Positions 34,905 to 42,508 of a stretch of 64,000 nt of DNA are shown one piece after another. Position 1 is the first letter of the stretch, and each line of letters opens with the position of its first letter. The notes under the pieces are model-generated. The model saw only the letters and a list, made by a program, of their open reading frames with translations. It was not told the DNA's origin and made no database searches. Source of the stretch: Aestuariibacter salexigens DSM 15300 (lineage in GTDB: Bacteria > Pseudomonadota > Gammaproteobacteria > Enterobacterales > Alteromonadaceae); the NCBI RefSeq assembly GCF_000429145.1, contig NZ_AUBH01000001.1, positions 124,001 to 188,000 on the forward strand, read 5' to 3'. Position numbers and translations under genes: made by a program.

Positions 34905-35873
34905 TTATTTCTTCAATTCAGGATGCAGTGCTTTGCCAAGAATGTGCTGGTCACGGTCGATGACCGAAGATGCCCGGCCAACGATCAACGGATCGGGAGC
35001 ACGCGCAATACGTGAATCTTTATTTGGATAGGGGAGCTCGTTTAAGAAATACTGCAGACAGTTCAGCCTTGCGCGCTTTTTATCATCTGATTTTATGACG
35101 ACCCAGGGGGCATCAGCCGTGTCAGTGTAAAAAAACATCGCTTCTTTGGCTTCGGTGTAGTCATCCCACTTTTGCATGGCAACCTTGTCGATAGGGCTAA
35201 GCTTCCACTGTTTGAGCGGGTCTGTCTGGCGTTTGTTGAAACGTCTTTCCTGTTCCTCCTGCGTCACTGAAAACCAGAATTTAAAAAGGCGAATGCCACT
35301 TCTGACCATCATTCTTTCCAGCTCTGGTGCCTGACGCATAAACTCCAGATACTCGTTAGGTTCACAGAAACCCATGACGCGCTCTACGCCGGCCCGGTTG
35401 TACCAGGAGCGGTCAAACAACACGATTTCGCCAGCCGTTGGTAAATGTTTAACGTAACGCTGAAAATACCATTGTCCCCGTTCTTCTTCGGTGGGTTTTT
35501 CAAGAGCGACAACCCTGGCACCACGAGGATTAAGATGTTCCATAAAGCGCTTAATTGTGCCGCCTTTCCCGGCGGCGTCACGTCCTTCAAACAAAATGAC
35601 GACTTTTTCACCACTTTCTTTGACCCACTTTTGCAGTTTTAACAGCTCTACCTGAAGACTGTATTTATGAGACTCATAAAATTGACGGGACACTTTAGTG
35701 CGATAAGGGTATTCCCCCGAGCGAAACGACTCAGCGATGAACGCTGGATCGTGCCGTCGTTCGGACAAAGAAAGGTGTTCAGCAGCTGCAAGCTCTGATA
35801 TTGAGGTCAAGTCATTCTGGATACTGGTGCTGCTGTCACCTGTATAGGTGGATTGAGGTTGTGAATCGCGCAT
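34905..35873 (-). CDS. ppk2: Polyphosphate kinase 2
   Basis: A 322-residue P-loop kinase that uses polyphosphate to phosphorylate nucleotides. Walker A FEGRDAAGKGGTIKRF, the EERGQWYFQRYVKHLP segment, Walker B VLFDRSWYNRAGVERVMGF, the lid (EEQERRFNKRQTDPLKQWKLS) and MQKWDDYTEAKEAMFFYTDT are all intact. Sequence and single-domain size fit class I-type PPK2 (ADP to ATP or GDP to GTP), but class cannot be fixed without alignment. The first 55 residues are Ser/Thr/Glu-rich and probably disordered. Confidence 0.93.
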   Translation of the reverse strand: MRDSQPQSTYTGDSSTSIQNDLTSISELAAAEHLSLSERRHDPAFIAESFRSGEYPYRTKVSRQFYESHKYSLQVELLKLQKWVKESGEKVVILFEGRDAAGKGGTIKRFMEHLNPRGARVVALEKPTEEERGQWYFQRYVKHLPTAGEIVLFDRSWYNRAGVERVMGFCEPNEYLEFMRQAPELERMMVRSGIRLFKFWFSVTQEEQERRFNKRQTDPLKQWKLSPIDKVAMQKWDDYTEAKEAMFFYTDTADAPWVVIKSDDKKRARLNCLQYFLNELPYPNKDSRIARAPDPLIVGRASSVIDRDQHILGKALHPELKK

Positions 35874-35952
35874 GCTGTCTCCTTTTTTTACAGCATATCT
35901 AAAGCGAGAAGGACTGTGGTTAAGGGAATCAGGGTAACTTGATCGCGATCAC

Positions 35953-35976
35953 AAAAAAGGGCGCCAGTGAGCGCCC
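35953..35976 (-). terminator. bamE terminator
   Basis: On the minus strand a GGGCGC/GCGCCC stem with a 6-nt loop followed by six U, 22 nt after the bamE stop. Confidence 0.85.
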
Positions 35977-35998
35977 CCTTTACACAAAAAAATATGTG

Positions 35999-36358
35999 TT
36001 ATTGGTCAAGCGGAATGTTGAAGTCTTCATGTAACTCAAAATCGCCTTCGACAGCAGCAAGCTTGTCGCGATCAAACTTGATGAACAGTTCTTTGCGTAC
36101 GTCTTCGCCACGCACGCGCATGCCGCGTTTCATGTCGTAGATGTAATACCAGGTATCCTGATTAAAGCTGTCTTCGATGACTGGGTGGCCGAGTACGTAA
36201 ACCACCTGTTCTTTGCTCATGCCGATACGCAGTTGGTCAACGTCTTTCTGATCAAGGAAGTTTCCCTGTGGAATGTCAATGCGATAGATCCAGCTACTAC
36301 AGGCACTGGACACAAAAACAAACGCTAAAACAACACCGCACTGCAACCACTTCTTCAT
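35999..36358 (-). CDS. bamE: Outer-membrane assembly lipoprotein BamE
   Basis: A 119-residue lipoprotein of the beta-barrel assembly machine. Signal peptide with lipobox VSSAC, then YRIDIPQGNFLDQKDVDQLRIGMSKEQVVYVLGHPVIEDSFNQDTWYYIYDM, the conserved BamE core (also called SmpA/OmlA). It lies downstream of recN on the same strand and has its own terminator. Confidence 0.95.
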   Translation of the reverse strand: MKKWLQCGVVLAFVFVSSACSSWIYRIDIPQGNFLDQKDVDQLRIGMSKEQVVYVLGHPVIEDSFNQDTWYYIYDMKRGMRVRGEDVRKELFIKFDRDKLAAVEGDFELHEDFNIPLDQ

Positions 36359-36396
36359 GTAATTTCTATACCCTAATTTACTGCTTTCGAATAACC

Positions 36397-36412
36397 GCCT
36401 GACGCGTCAGGC
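36397..36412. other. 16-bp perfect palindrome between recN and bamE
   Basis: GCCTGACGCGTCAGGC is a perfect 16-bp palindrome, 38 nt upstream of the bamE start. There is no U-run, so it is not an ordinary terminator. It may be a protein-binding site; no known regulator is matched. Confidence 0.4.
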
Positions 36413-36453
36413 ACGCATCCTAACTCAGCTGGGTATGACCGTTCAATCAGAAA

Positions 36454-38127
36454 TTAGTTCATGTGCTGGTGCAGCAACTCTCGAGCGTTAGCGAGTGCAG
36501 ATTCTGTCAGTGTGTCACCGGCCAGTAATCTGGCGAGTTCTTCCACTCGCTGACTCTCCGACAAGCGCATCATGTTGGTTTCGGTGGTTTCACCGTCGCT
36601 AAACTTAGTGACAAACATTTGCTGGTGACCCAGCGCGGCGACTTGAGGCAAGTGGGTGACGCAAATCACCTGACTGCATGCTCCCAAGCTTCTGAGCAGC
36701 TGACCAACCACCGACGCCGTTGGACCACTGATGCCGGTATCCACTTCATCGAAAATCATGGTGGGGATAGAGTGCTTGGATTTGCTCAAGACCTGAACAG
36801 CCAGCCCAATTCTGGACAATTCACCTCCGGAGGCGACTTTATCCAACGTTTCAACCGGTTGGCCGGGATTCGCCGATACCTTAAATAGAATATTGTCCTG
36901 ACCGGTGCGCGACGCAGGTAATTCAGGGGCAAAACACACATCAATCGAAAATACGGCGTCTGGCATATTAAGCTTGCGGATTTGCGCCTGAATTGCCTCA
37001 GAAAGTTTGTCGCCCGCTTGCTTTCTGTTTTCGCTTAATGCCTTCGCCTGACATATGTAGGCGCTCTGTAACTCTGAAATATGCTGCTCAAGTGCTTCCT
37101 GTGCGTCTTCGTCACCCTGCAGTTGCGTCAATTCGTCAACAAGTTGTTTATGCAGTGCGGCCAGCTGCTCTGCTTTGACCTGATGCTTACGGGCCAACTC
37201 GAGGGCCTTGGTATAGCGGGATTCTACCTGTTGCATGCGCATTGGGTCGATATCAAGCTGTTCGCAATAATCCCGAAGTTCATGGCTTGCTTCAGTTATT
37301 TGAATACTCGCTTCACGTAACATGTCGACAATGGGAACCAGAGATTCATCATGTTCCTGCAGTTCTTCTAGCTGATCCAGGCTTTGCTGTACTGCTCCCA
37401 GTGCATTGCCCTCATCAGCCTCATAAAGTTGATAAAAACTGCGTTGTGCCTGCTCGAGCAGAGTCTGACTATTGCTGAGGCGCTTATGCTCTTTTTCCAG
37501 CTCTTCAAATTCGCCTTCCTGCAGGGCAAATTCATCCAATTCTTCAACCTGATAAGTGAGCAGGTTACGTCTGTCGAGACGCTGCTGCGCTTCCTGTTTC
37601 AGTGTATCAAGACGATGTCTGGCGTCTTGCAACTCGCCATACAGCACAGCAAGCTTACTGAGGCTGTTGTGGTTATCGGCATAATCGTCCAGCAGCTGGC
37701 GCTGAATTGTAGGTTTAAGTAGCTGCTGATGGGCATGCTGGCCATGGATGGAAATCAGTGACTGGGTCAGGGACTTTAGCTGTTGTAATGCCACAGGTGT
37801 ACCGTTTACGTACGCCTTTGAACGTCCTTCGCTGGAGATGACCCGTCTGATCATACACTCATCATCAGCGCCAAGATCTTGTTCTGCAATCCACTTTTGT
37901 GCAGCGGGGTTTTTGGTAATATCAAAGGTGGCGCATATCTCTGCTTTGGCTGCGCCCTTGCGTACCATGCTGGCTTCAGCCCTGTCTCCCATACACAAAC
38001 CTAGCGCATCGAGCGCAATTGACTTACCCGCACCGGTTTCACCGGTGATAGTTGTCATGCCTTTTTGCAGGTCAAGATCGAGATGTTTTACCACCGCAAA
38101 GTCGCGGATTGCCAGATGAAGAAGCAT
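36454..38127 (-). CDS. recN: DNA repair protein RecN
   Basis: A 557-residue SMC-like ATPase that acts in double-strand break repair. N-terminal Walker A TTITGETGAGKSIALDALG, long coiled-coil arms (about residues 155-370, e.g. QLLEQAQRSF, EQHISELQSAY), signature KVASGGELSRIGLAVQVL and Walker B TMIFDEVDTGISG. The first ATG after two LexA-like boxes is 38127. SOS control is expected, as for E. coli recN. Confidence 0.96.
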   Translation of the reverse strand: MLLHLAIRDFAVVKHLDLDLQKGMTTITGETGAGKSIALDALGLCMGDRAEASMVRKGAAKAEICATFDITKNPAAQKWIAEQDLGADDECMIRRVISSEGRSKAYVNGTPVALQQLKSLTQSLISIHGQHAHQQLLKPTIQRQLLDDYADNHNSLSKLAVLYGELQDARHRLDTLKQEAQQRLDRRNLLTYQVEELDEFALQEGEFEELEKEHKRLSNSQTLLEQAQRSFYQLYEADEGNALGAVQQSLDQLEELQEHDESLVPIVDMLREASIQITEASHELRDYCEQLDIDPMRMQQVESRYTKALELARKHQVKAEQLAALHKQLVDELTQLQGDEDAQEALEQHISELQSAYICQAKALSENRKQAGDKLSEAIQAQIRKLNMPDAVFSIDVCFAPELPASRTGQDNILFKVSANPGQPVETLDKVASGGELSRIGLAVQVLSKSKHSIPTMIFDEVDTGISGPTASVVGQLLRSLGACSQVICVTHLPQVAALGHQQMFVTKFSDGETTETNMMRLSESQRVEELARLLAGDTLTESALANARELLHQHMN

Positions 38128-38138
38128 GGAGCCACCAT

Positions 38139-38154
38139 ATGTCTAAATATACAG
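38139..38154. promoter_or_regulatory. LexA-like box 1 of recN
   Basis: On the minus strand CTGT-ATATTTAG-ACAT, one base off the CTGT-N8-ACAG consensus, centred about 20 nt upstream of the recN ATG. Confidence 0.65.
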
Positions 38155-38157
38155 TAA

Positions 38158-38173
38158 CTGGTAATATATACAG
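38158..38173. promoter_or_regulatory. LexA-like box 2 of recN
   Basis: On the minus strand CTGT-ATATATTA-CCAG, one base off consensus, with an AT-rich centre as in strong SOS boxes. It lies 3 nt from box 1. Tandem LexA sites before recN are also known in E. coli. Confidence 0.7.
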
Positions 38174-38198
38174 TTTTATTGTTGTGTAAAGATCTTTG

Positions 38199-39074
38199 TT
38201 AGTAAAGCTTACTGCCCCAGCCAAGCTTTGTGCGTAACACGTTGAAATAGTTGTAATCTTTGGGGTGAATTAAGGACAGCCTGTCGGGATTTTTACCGAT
38301 GCGAATTTCATCACCTGGCATTACCGCCAGTACGACATGGCTATCACAGCTGACCTGCAGGCTGTCGGTATTTTCCTTCGATACTCTGATCCTGACCATG
38401 CTATTGGCGTCAACCACGATGGGACGACTGCTCAGCGTGTGCGGGAACATCGGTACCAGCGCCAACGCATCAAGGTTTGGGGTAAGAATTGGCCCACCGC
38501 CAGACAGAGAGTAGGCTGTAGATCCAGTTGGTGTCGCAATAATCAGTCCGTCAGAGCGCTGACTGAAGACGAAGTTGTCATCGATGTAAACTTCGAATTC
38601 CATCATGTGCGCTACCTTGCCGTGGTGCAATACTACTTCGTTCACGGCCGAGCTGGTGCTTTTCAGCTTTTCGTGCCGATACACCTCGACTTCGAGCAAA
38701 AAACGCTGCTCAAAATGACATTCGCCTTCGAAAATGCTGTCTAGCTGCTGGGCGATATTATCCGGATGGATATCGGTCAGAAACCCAAGATTGCCGCGAT
38801 TGACACCAACTACTTGCGTATCAAAACGAGACAGCACGCGCGCCGCGCCAAGCATATTGCCATCACCGCCGACGACAATCGCCAGGTCGGCACGTTTGCC
38901 AATGTTAACCAAATCGCATACGTCAAATCCGTTGCCTTTGAGCTCCTGTGCGACCCGCTCTTCGACTAGAATGGTGCAGTTACGCTGCTGTAAGTACACC
39001 AGCAGCGCATTGAGCGTCTCGCTTGCTCCCGAATGAGCAGGTTTGCCAATCAGTCCAACAGTTTGGTACGCCAT
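38199..39074 (-). CDS. nadK: NAD kinase
   Basis: A 291-residue ATP-dependent NAD kinase making NADP. Motifs: [13 protein letters not shown] (GGDG), [20 protein letters not shown] (NE), [22 protein letters not shown] and the SSRPIVV segment. Length equals E. coli NadK. Located between recN and the hydroxybutyrate operon, transcribed toward recN; the recN-nadK neighbourhood is usual in gammaproteobacteria, though here both face the same way. Confidence 0.96.
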   Translation of the reverse strand: MAYQTVGLIGKPAHSGASETLNALLVYLQQRNCTILVEERVAQELKGNGFDVCDLVNIGKRADLAIVVGGDGNMLGAARVLSRFDTQVVGVNRGNLGFLTDIHPDNIAQQLDSIFEGECHFEQRFLLEVEVYRHEKLKSTSSAVNEVVLHHGKVAHMMEFEVYIDDNFVFSQRSDGLIIATPTGSTAYSLSGGGPILTPNLDALALVPMFPHTLSSRPIVVDANSMVRIRVSKENTDSLQVSCDSHVVLAVMPGDEIRIGKNPDRLSLIHPKDYNYFNVLRTKLGWGSKLY

Positions 39075-39170
39075 GAATTAAAGACTTAACCGGGTGAATG
39101 TATGACGCCAGTATAGCCAGCCTTTCAGGATAAAGTCATGGGGTAGAGGCTAATCTTGTCAGACAATTTC

Positions 39171-39935
39171 TTATCGTGCAGTCCAGCCACCGTCCAAAAT
39201 CATAGTTTGCGCGGTGATGTTACGTGCAGCGTCACTGATTAAGAACGCTGCACTACCGCCTAACTCGTCGAATTCGATAAAGGCCTTTTTGGGCATTGGT
39301 TCAAGCATGATTTTGTTAACGACATCTTCTTCGCTGATGCCATTTTCAATAGCCTGCGCAGCAATCTGTTTTTCAACCAGCGGAGTTTTAACATACGCCG
39401 GACACAACGTATTGATGGTGACGTTGCAGTCGCCGGTTTCCAGTGCCACTGTCTTAGCAAAACCGAGTAAACCATGTTTTGCCGCCACATAAGCAGATTT
39501 ATAGGGCGAAGCGATGACTGAGTGAATCGAGCCGACATTAATTATGCGGCCAAAGTTGTTGGCCCGCATGCCAGGTAGAAAAGCCTTGGTTAACAGCGCT
39601 GGCGCAACAAGCATAATATCGATCAGGCGTTGCCACTGCGCAGCGGGAAAGTCCTCCAGCTTAGATACGTGCTGGATGCCGGCATTGTTGATAAGGACGT
39701 CAACGGGTTCATTCAACACCTCAGGCAGTGCTTCCACCTGTTGGGCGTCACAGACATCCAGACACACGCCCTTTGCATCAATTGTTGATTGACTAAGTTC
39801 TTCAGCGCACTGTTCGACGGCCTGTTGATTGATATCAGCGAGGATCACGCGGTGTCCCTGTTTGCCCAGATATTCAGCTATCCCTCTGCCGATGCCACTG
39901 GCACCGCCGGTAATAAAAAGTGTTCGGTTTTTCAT
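39171..39935 (-). CDS. bdhA: 3-hydroxybutyrate dehydrogenase
   Basis: A 254-residue short-chain dehydrogenase that oxidises (R)-3-hydroxybutyrate to acetoacetate with NAD. TGGASGIGRG (cofactor loop), Asp in ILADIN for NAD, NNAGIQHVSKLEDFP, the catalytic Ser in NVGSIHSVIASPYKSAYVAAKHG (with Tyr-x-x-x-Lys), TLCPAYVKTPLVEKQI and the terminal MILDGGWTAR are typical of bacterial BdhA. It is the last gene of a three-gene operon, 10 nt after the PHB depolymerase. Confidence 0.93.
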   Translation of the reverse strand: MKNRTLFITGGASGIGRGIAEYLGKQGHRVILADINQQAVEQCAEELSQSTIDAKGVCLDVCDAQQVEALPEVLNEPVDVLINNAGIQHVSKLEDFPAAQWQRLIDIMLVAPALLTKAFLPGMRANNFGRIINVGSIHSVIASPYKSAYVAAKHGLLGFAKTVALETGDCNVTINTLCPAYVKTPLVEKQIAAQAIENGISEEDVVNKIMLEPMPKKAFIEFDELGGSAAFLISDAARNITAQTMILDGGWTAR

Positions 39936-39945
39936 TGCTTGTTCT

Positions 39946-40944
39946 TCATTTCTTCGCCAGATTATTGACCATGGTTTTCACTGCCAGGGGTTGTTCGCCC
40001 TCTGCGGTGGCGTAGTGCTCCGATGTATAGCCCCACCAGTCCCAGCAGCCCTGTGGGTTTAACGGCATAAACATAGATGCTTTTGCCTGCGGATACAGCA
40101 CCACAAGATTATTGCTGTCGGCCCAGCGATTGAGTCCGTTTAATCGCACATACTCATCGCCTACAACCTCGGCAAACTGATTGCAGCCGTGAAAGTTGAT
40201 ATGCACTTTGCACGTCTGCCCTTGTACGCAAGACTCAGGAATATATACAAACCCTTCATCCGCCAGACTGGCAGCAGCATCGCCACCCAGTTGCTGTTGG
40301 TCAAAGCTATACAGTGTACCGCCTAGTGTTTCGGCAGGGGCACTTAGCTCGCCGTACAGCTCGCCGTATAGGTGGCTGAGCAAGTTGCCCGCTGCATCAT
40401 AATTACAGGCGCCAACAAACGGTGCTTCTGAGACATCGCAAGCGTGTCCACTGGTTTCTGTCGGGAAGTGGTGTGAAAACGGTTTGTCGTTAACGTAAAC
40501 AACATTTTCAGCGCCGGCCCAGTTGCGATATTGCTCAGTCAGTGCGTCAGATACCGGTTCAATAATGCGCTCATCGATAGTACCGTGCAAAAGCCAGACT
40601 TTGTCTCCCTTGAGCGCCTCAAGCGGGGCAATTTTTCCCTCGGCGGCCCAACTTGCCGCCATATCACTTAACGCGGCAACATCTAGGTCGCCATCAACCT
40701 TATTTACACATTGACTCAGTGCTGTAGTGATACTGTTTCTGGCACAAGGGTAGGGGCCCGCGGAAATGATCGCCGCACCTGACACCCAATCTGCGTAGGC
40801 TAAATGGAACTGGGTCGCCATATAGCCACCGCTGGATAATCCTGACACTGTTACCTGCTCGATATCGAGCTGCATGTCAGGTAGTTCAGCCGCGGCACTG
40901 GCGCAAAGCAGGGCGCTGGCGCCGAACAGATAATGGTATTTCAT
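39946..40944 (-). CDS. Secreted single-domain PHB (oligo-hydroxybutyrate) depolymerase
   Basis: A 332-residue exported esterase. Signal peptide (about 1-19), then the lipase box VSGLSSGGYMA with Ser37, Asp124 in HGTIDERI and His159 in SHHFPT, a spacing like that of short fungal-type PHB depolymerases; INFHGCNQF may supply oxyanion or substrate contacts and several Cys suggest disulfides. There is no separate substrate-binding or linker domain, so oligomers or amorphous polymer are more likely than crystalline granules. It sits between the permease (10 nt upstream) and bdhA (10 nt downstream), which supports a hydroxybutyrate product. Confidence 0.88.
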   Translation of the reverse strand: MKYHYLFGASALLCASAAAELPDMQLDIEQVTVSGLSSGGYMATQFHLAYADWVSGAAIISAGPYPCARNSITTALSQCVNKVDGDLDVAALSDMAASWAAEGKIAPLEALKGDKVWLLHGTIDERIIEPVSDALTEQYRNWAGAENVVYVNDKPFSHHFPTETSGHACDVSEAPFVGACNYDAAGNLLSHLYGELYGELSAPAETLGGTLYSFDQQQLGGDAAASLADEGFVYIPESCVQGQTCKVHINFHGCNQFAEVVGDEYVRLNGLNRWADSNNLVVLYPQAKASMFMPLNPQGCWDWWGYTSEHYATAEGEQPLAVKTMVNNLAKK

Positions 40945-40954
40945 ATTGAATCCT

Positions 40955-42250
40955 CTAAAACCAGCTGAACAGGGTGATGGCCATGGTCAGTCCGATGGCA
41001 GGCACTACCACAGTGAGTGCAGCCAGTGGCCAGTAAGCCGCCTGATGGGTTTCATGACAAATGGCACGAATGGTTGTTACCACATAGCCGTTGTGTGGCA
41101 ATGAATCCAGTGCACCTGAGGAGATTGACACAATTCTGTGTAGTTCTTCCGGGTCGACACCCTGGTCCATGTAATGGGGCCCAATCAGGGGCAGGGCGAT
41201 GGCCTGTCCGCCCGATGCCGAGCCCGTCAGGCCAGCGATAACCGTCACGGCCACGGCAGCTCCGATCAATTCGTTTCCGGGCAAATGGGTCATCACATCC
41301 ACCGTGGCCTGAAACGCTTCGGTATTTTTAGCGATGGCGCCAAAGCCAACCACGGCAGCGGTATTACCAATCGCCACGAGGGCGCCCGTGGTACCAAGGT
41401 TGACTGCTTTGGGAAGGTTGTGGAAGTACTGGAAATTAATCAGCATTAACGCCAATACGCCACCGCCCAGCGCTACTATTAAGGCGAGTTGTGCTAACGC
41501 TTCGTGTAGTGAAAAAGACAGCACTAATACTACCATCAGTGGAATGATACCGGTCAGTGGGTGAGGGTAGTCTCGCATCGGAATGTCGGGATCTTCGGCG
41601 CGATGTTCAAATTTTTCGCCGTTGTTCACTGCTTTTCCGATCATGCGTTTTAGCCACCAATAACCGAAAAGAGCCATAAATACGGCCACCACAAACGACA
41701 CTTCCCATGCAGCAAATGGAGAGGTGCCAAGGTATTTAATCGGGATCCAGTTCTGGATTTCCGGCGAGCCGGCAGAAGTCATAGTGAAGGTAACAGAACC
41801 AAACGCCATCGTTGCCGGAATAAAGCGGCGCGGCAGATTGGCATCTTTAAACAGGCTGAGCGCCATTGGATAAACGGAAAATGCGACCACGAACACGCTT
41901 ACACCGCCATAGGTCAGAATGGCACAGGCAAGCACAACCGCGAGTACAGCGCGCTGAAAACCAATCTTGTCGACAATCCACCGGGCGACAGAATCTGCTG
42001 CACCTGTATCTTCCATAAACTTGCCGAACAGCGACCCGAGCAGGAACATAAAGAACCACGCTGCGATAAACCCGGAGAACCCACTCATGTAGGTTTCCAC
42101 AAAGTTGTTGTCGCCAACAAAAACGGGTAGTCCACTGGTCAGCGCAACAATGAGCGCGCAAAGTGGTGCAGCGATGAACAGGTTCATGCCCCGTATGGTA
42201 AGGATAATCAGCAGAGCCAGGCCGCCAACAAGCCCGATAAGACTTAGCAT
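40955..42250 (-). CDS. GntP-family permease, probable 3-hydroxybutyrate transporter
   Basis: A 431-residue inner-membrane protein with about 12 helices of the GntP family (LGSLFGKFMEDTGAADSVA, FGSVTFTMTSAGSPEIQN, GLTGSASGGQAIALPLIGP, SSGALDSLPHNGYVVTTIRAICHETH). The family takes up gluconate and related hydroxy acids; members next to bdhA are considered D-3-hydroxybutyrate permeases in pseudomonads. First gene of the operon gntP-depolymerase-bdhA, divergent from the TonB receptor at 42509. Confidence 0.87.
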   Translation of the reverse strand: MLSLIGLVGGLALLIILTIRGMNLFIAAPLCALIVALTSGLPVFVGDNNFVETYMSGFSGFIAAWFFMFLLGSLFGKFMEDTGAADSVARWIVDKIGFQRAVLAVVLACAILTYGGVSVFVVAFSVYPMALSLFKDANLPRRFIPATMAFGSVTFTMTSAGSPEIQNWIPIKYLGTSPFAAWEVSFVVAVFMALFGYWWLKRMIGKAVNNGEKFEHRAEDPDIPMRDYPHPLTGIIPLMVVLVLSFSLHEALAQLALIVALGGGVLALMLINFQYFHNLPKAVNLGTTGALVAIGNTAAVVGFGAIAKNTEAFQATVDVMTHLPGNELIGAAVAVTVIAGLTGSASGGQAIALPLIGPHYMDQGVDPEELHRIVSISSGALDSLPHNGYVVTTIRAICHETHQAAYWPLAALTVVVPAIGLTMAITLFSWF

Positions 42251-42374
42251 CGTTATTATTCCTTATTATTATACATTCAGGGTGCCTTGCAGCACGTGAC
42301 TGAATGTGGCTGATTGCTGTGACCGCAGACCATCAGACGTTGTGAATTGTGTTGCAAGCGCCCAATAAAGCCCA

Positions 42375-42390
42375 TAGTACGATGGTACTA
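42375..42390. promoter_or_regulatory. Inverted repeat in the hydroxybutyrate divergent promoter region
   Basis: A perfect TAGTAC-GATG-GTACTA dyad in the 258-nt gap between the permease operon and the TonB receptor. It is a good operator candidate for co-control of both directions. Whether the LuxR-type regulator encoded at 44944 uses it is inference. No clear -35/-10 pairs stand out in the gap. Confidence 0.5.
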
Positions 42391-42508
42391 CATACGGGTT
42401 TGTCGATGTTGAGTAGAGTAATTAACCAATACCTGACCGTAAACCACAGAACCTGTATTCCATGTCGGGTACAGAACAACAATCATAAACACAATCTGGG
42501 GACACGTT

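Noticed and set aside
28656-38119. Many plus-strand ORFs of 60-135 codons opposite mfd, recN and nadK
   Set aside because: They are mirror frames of well-supported genes, lack start signals and have no recognisable motifs.
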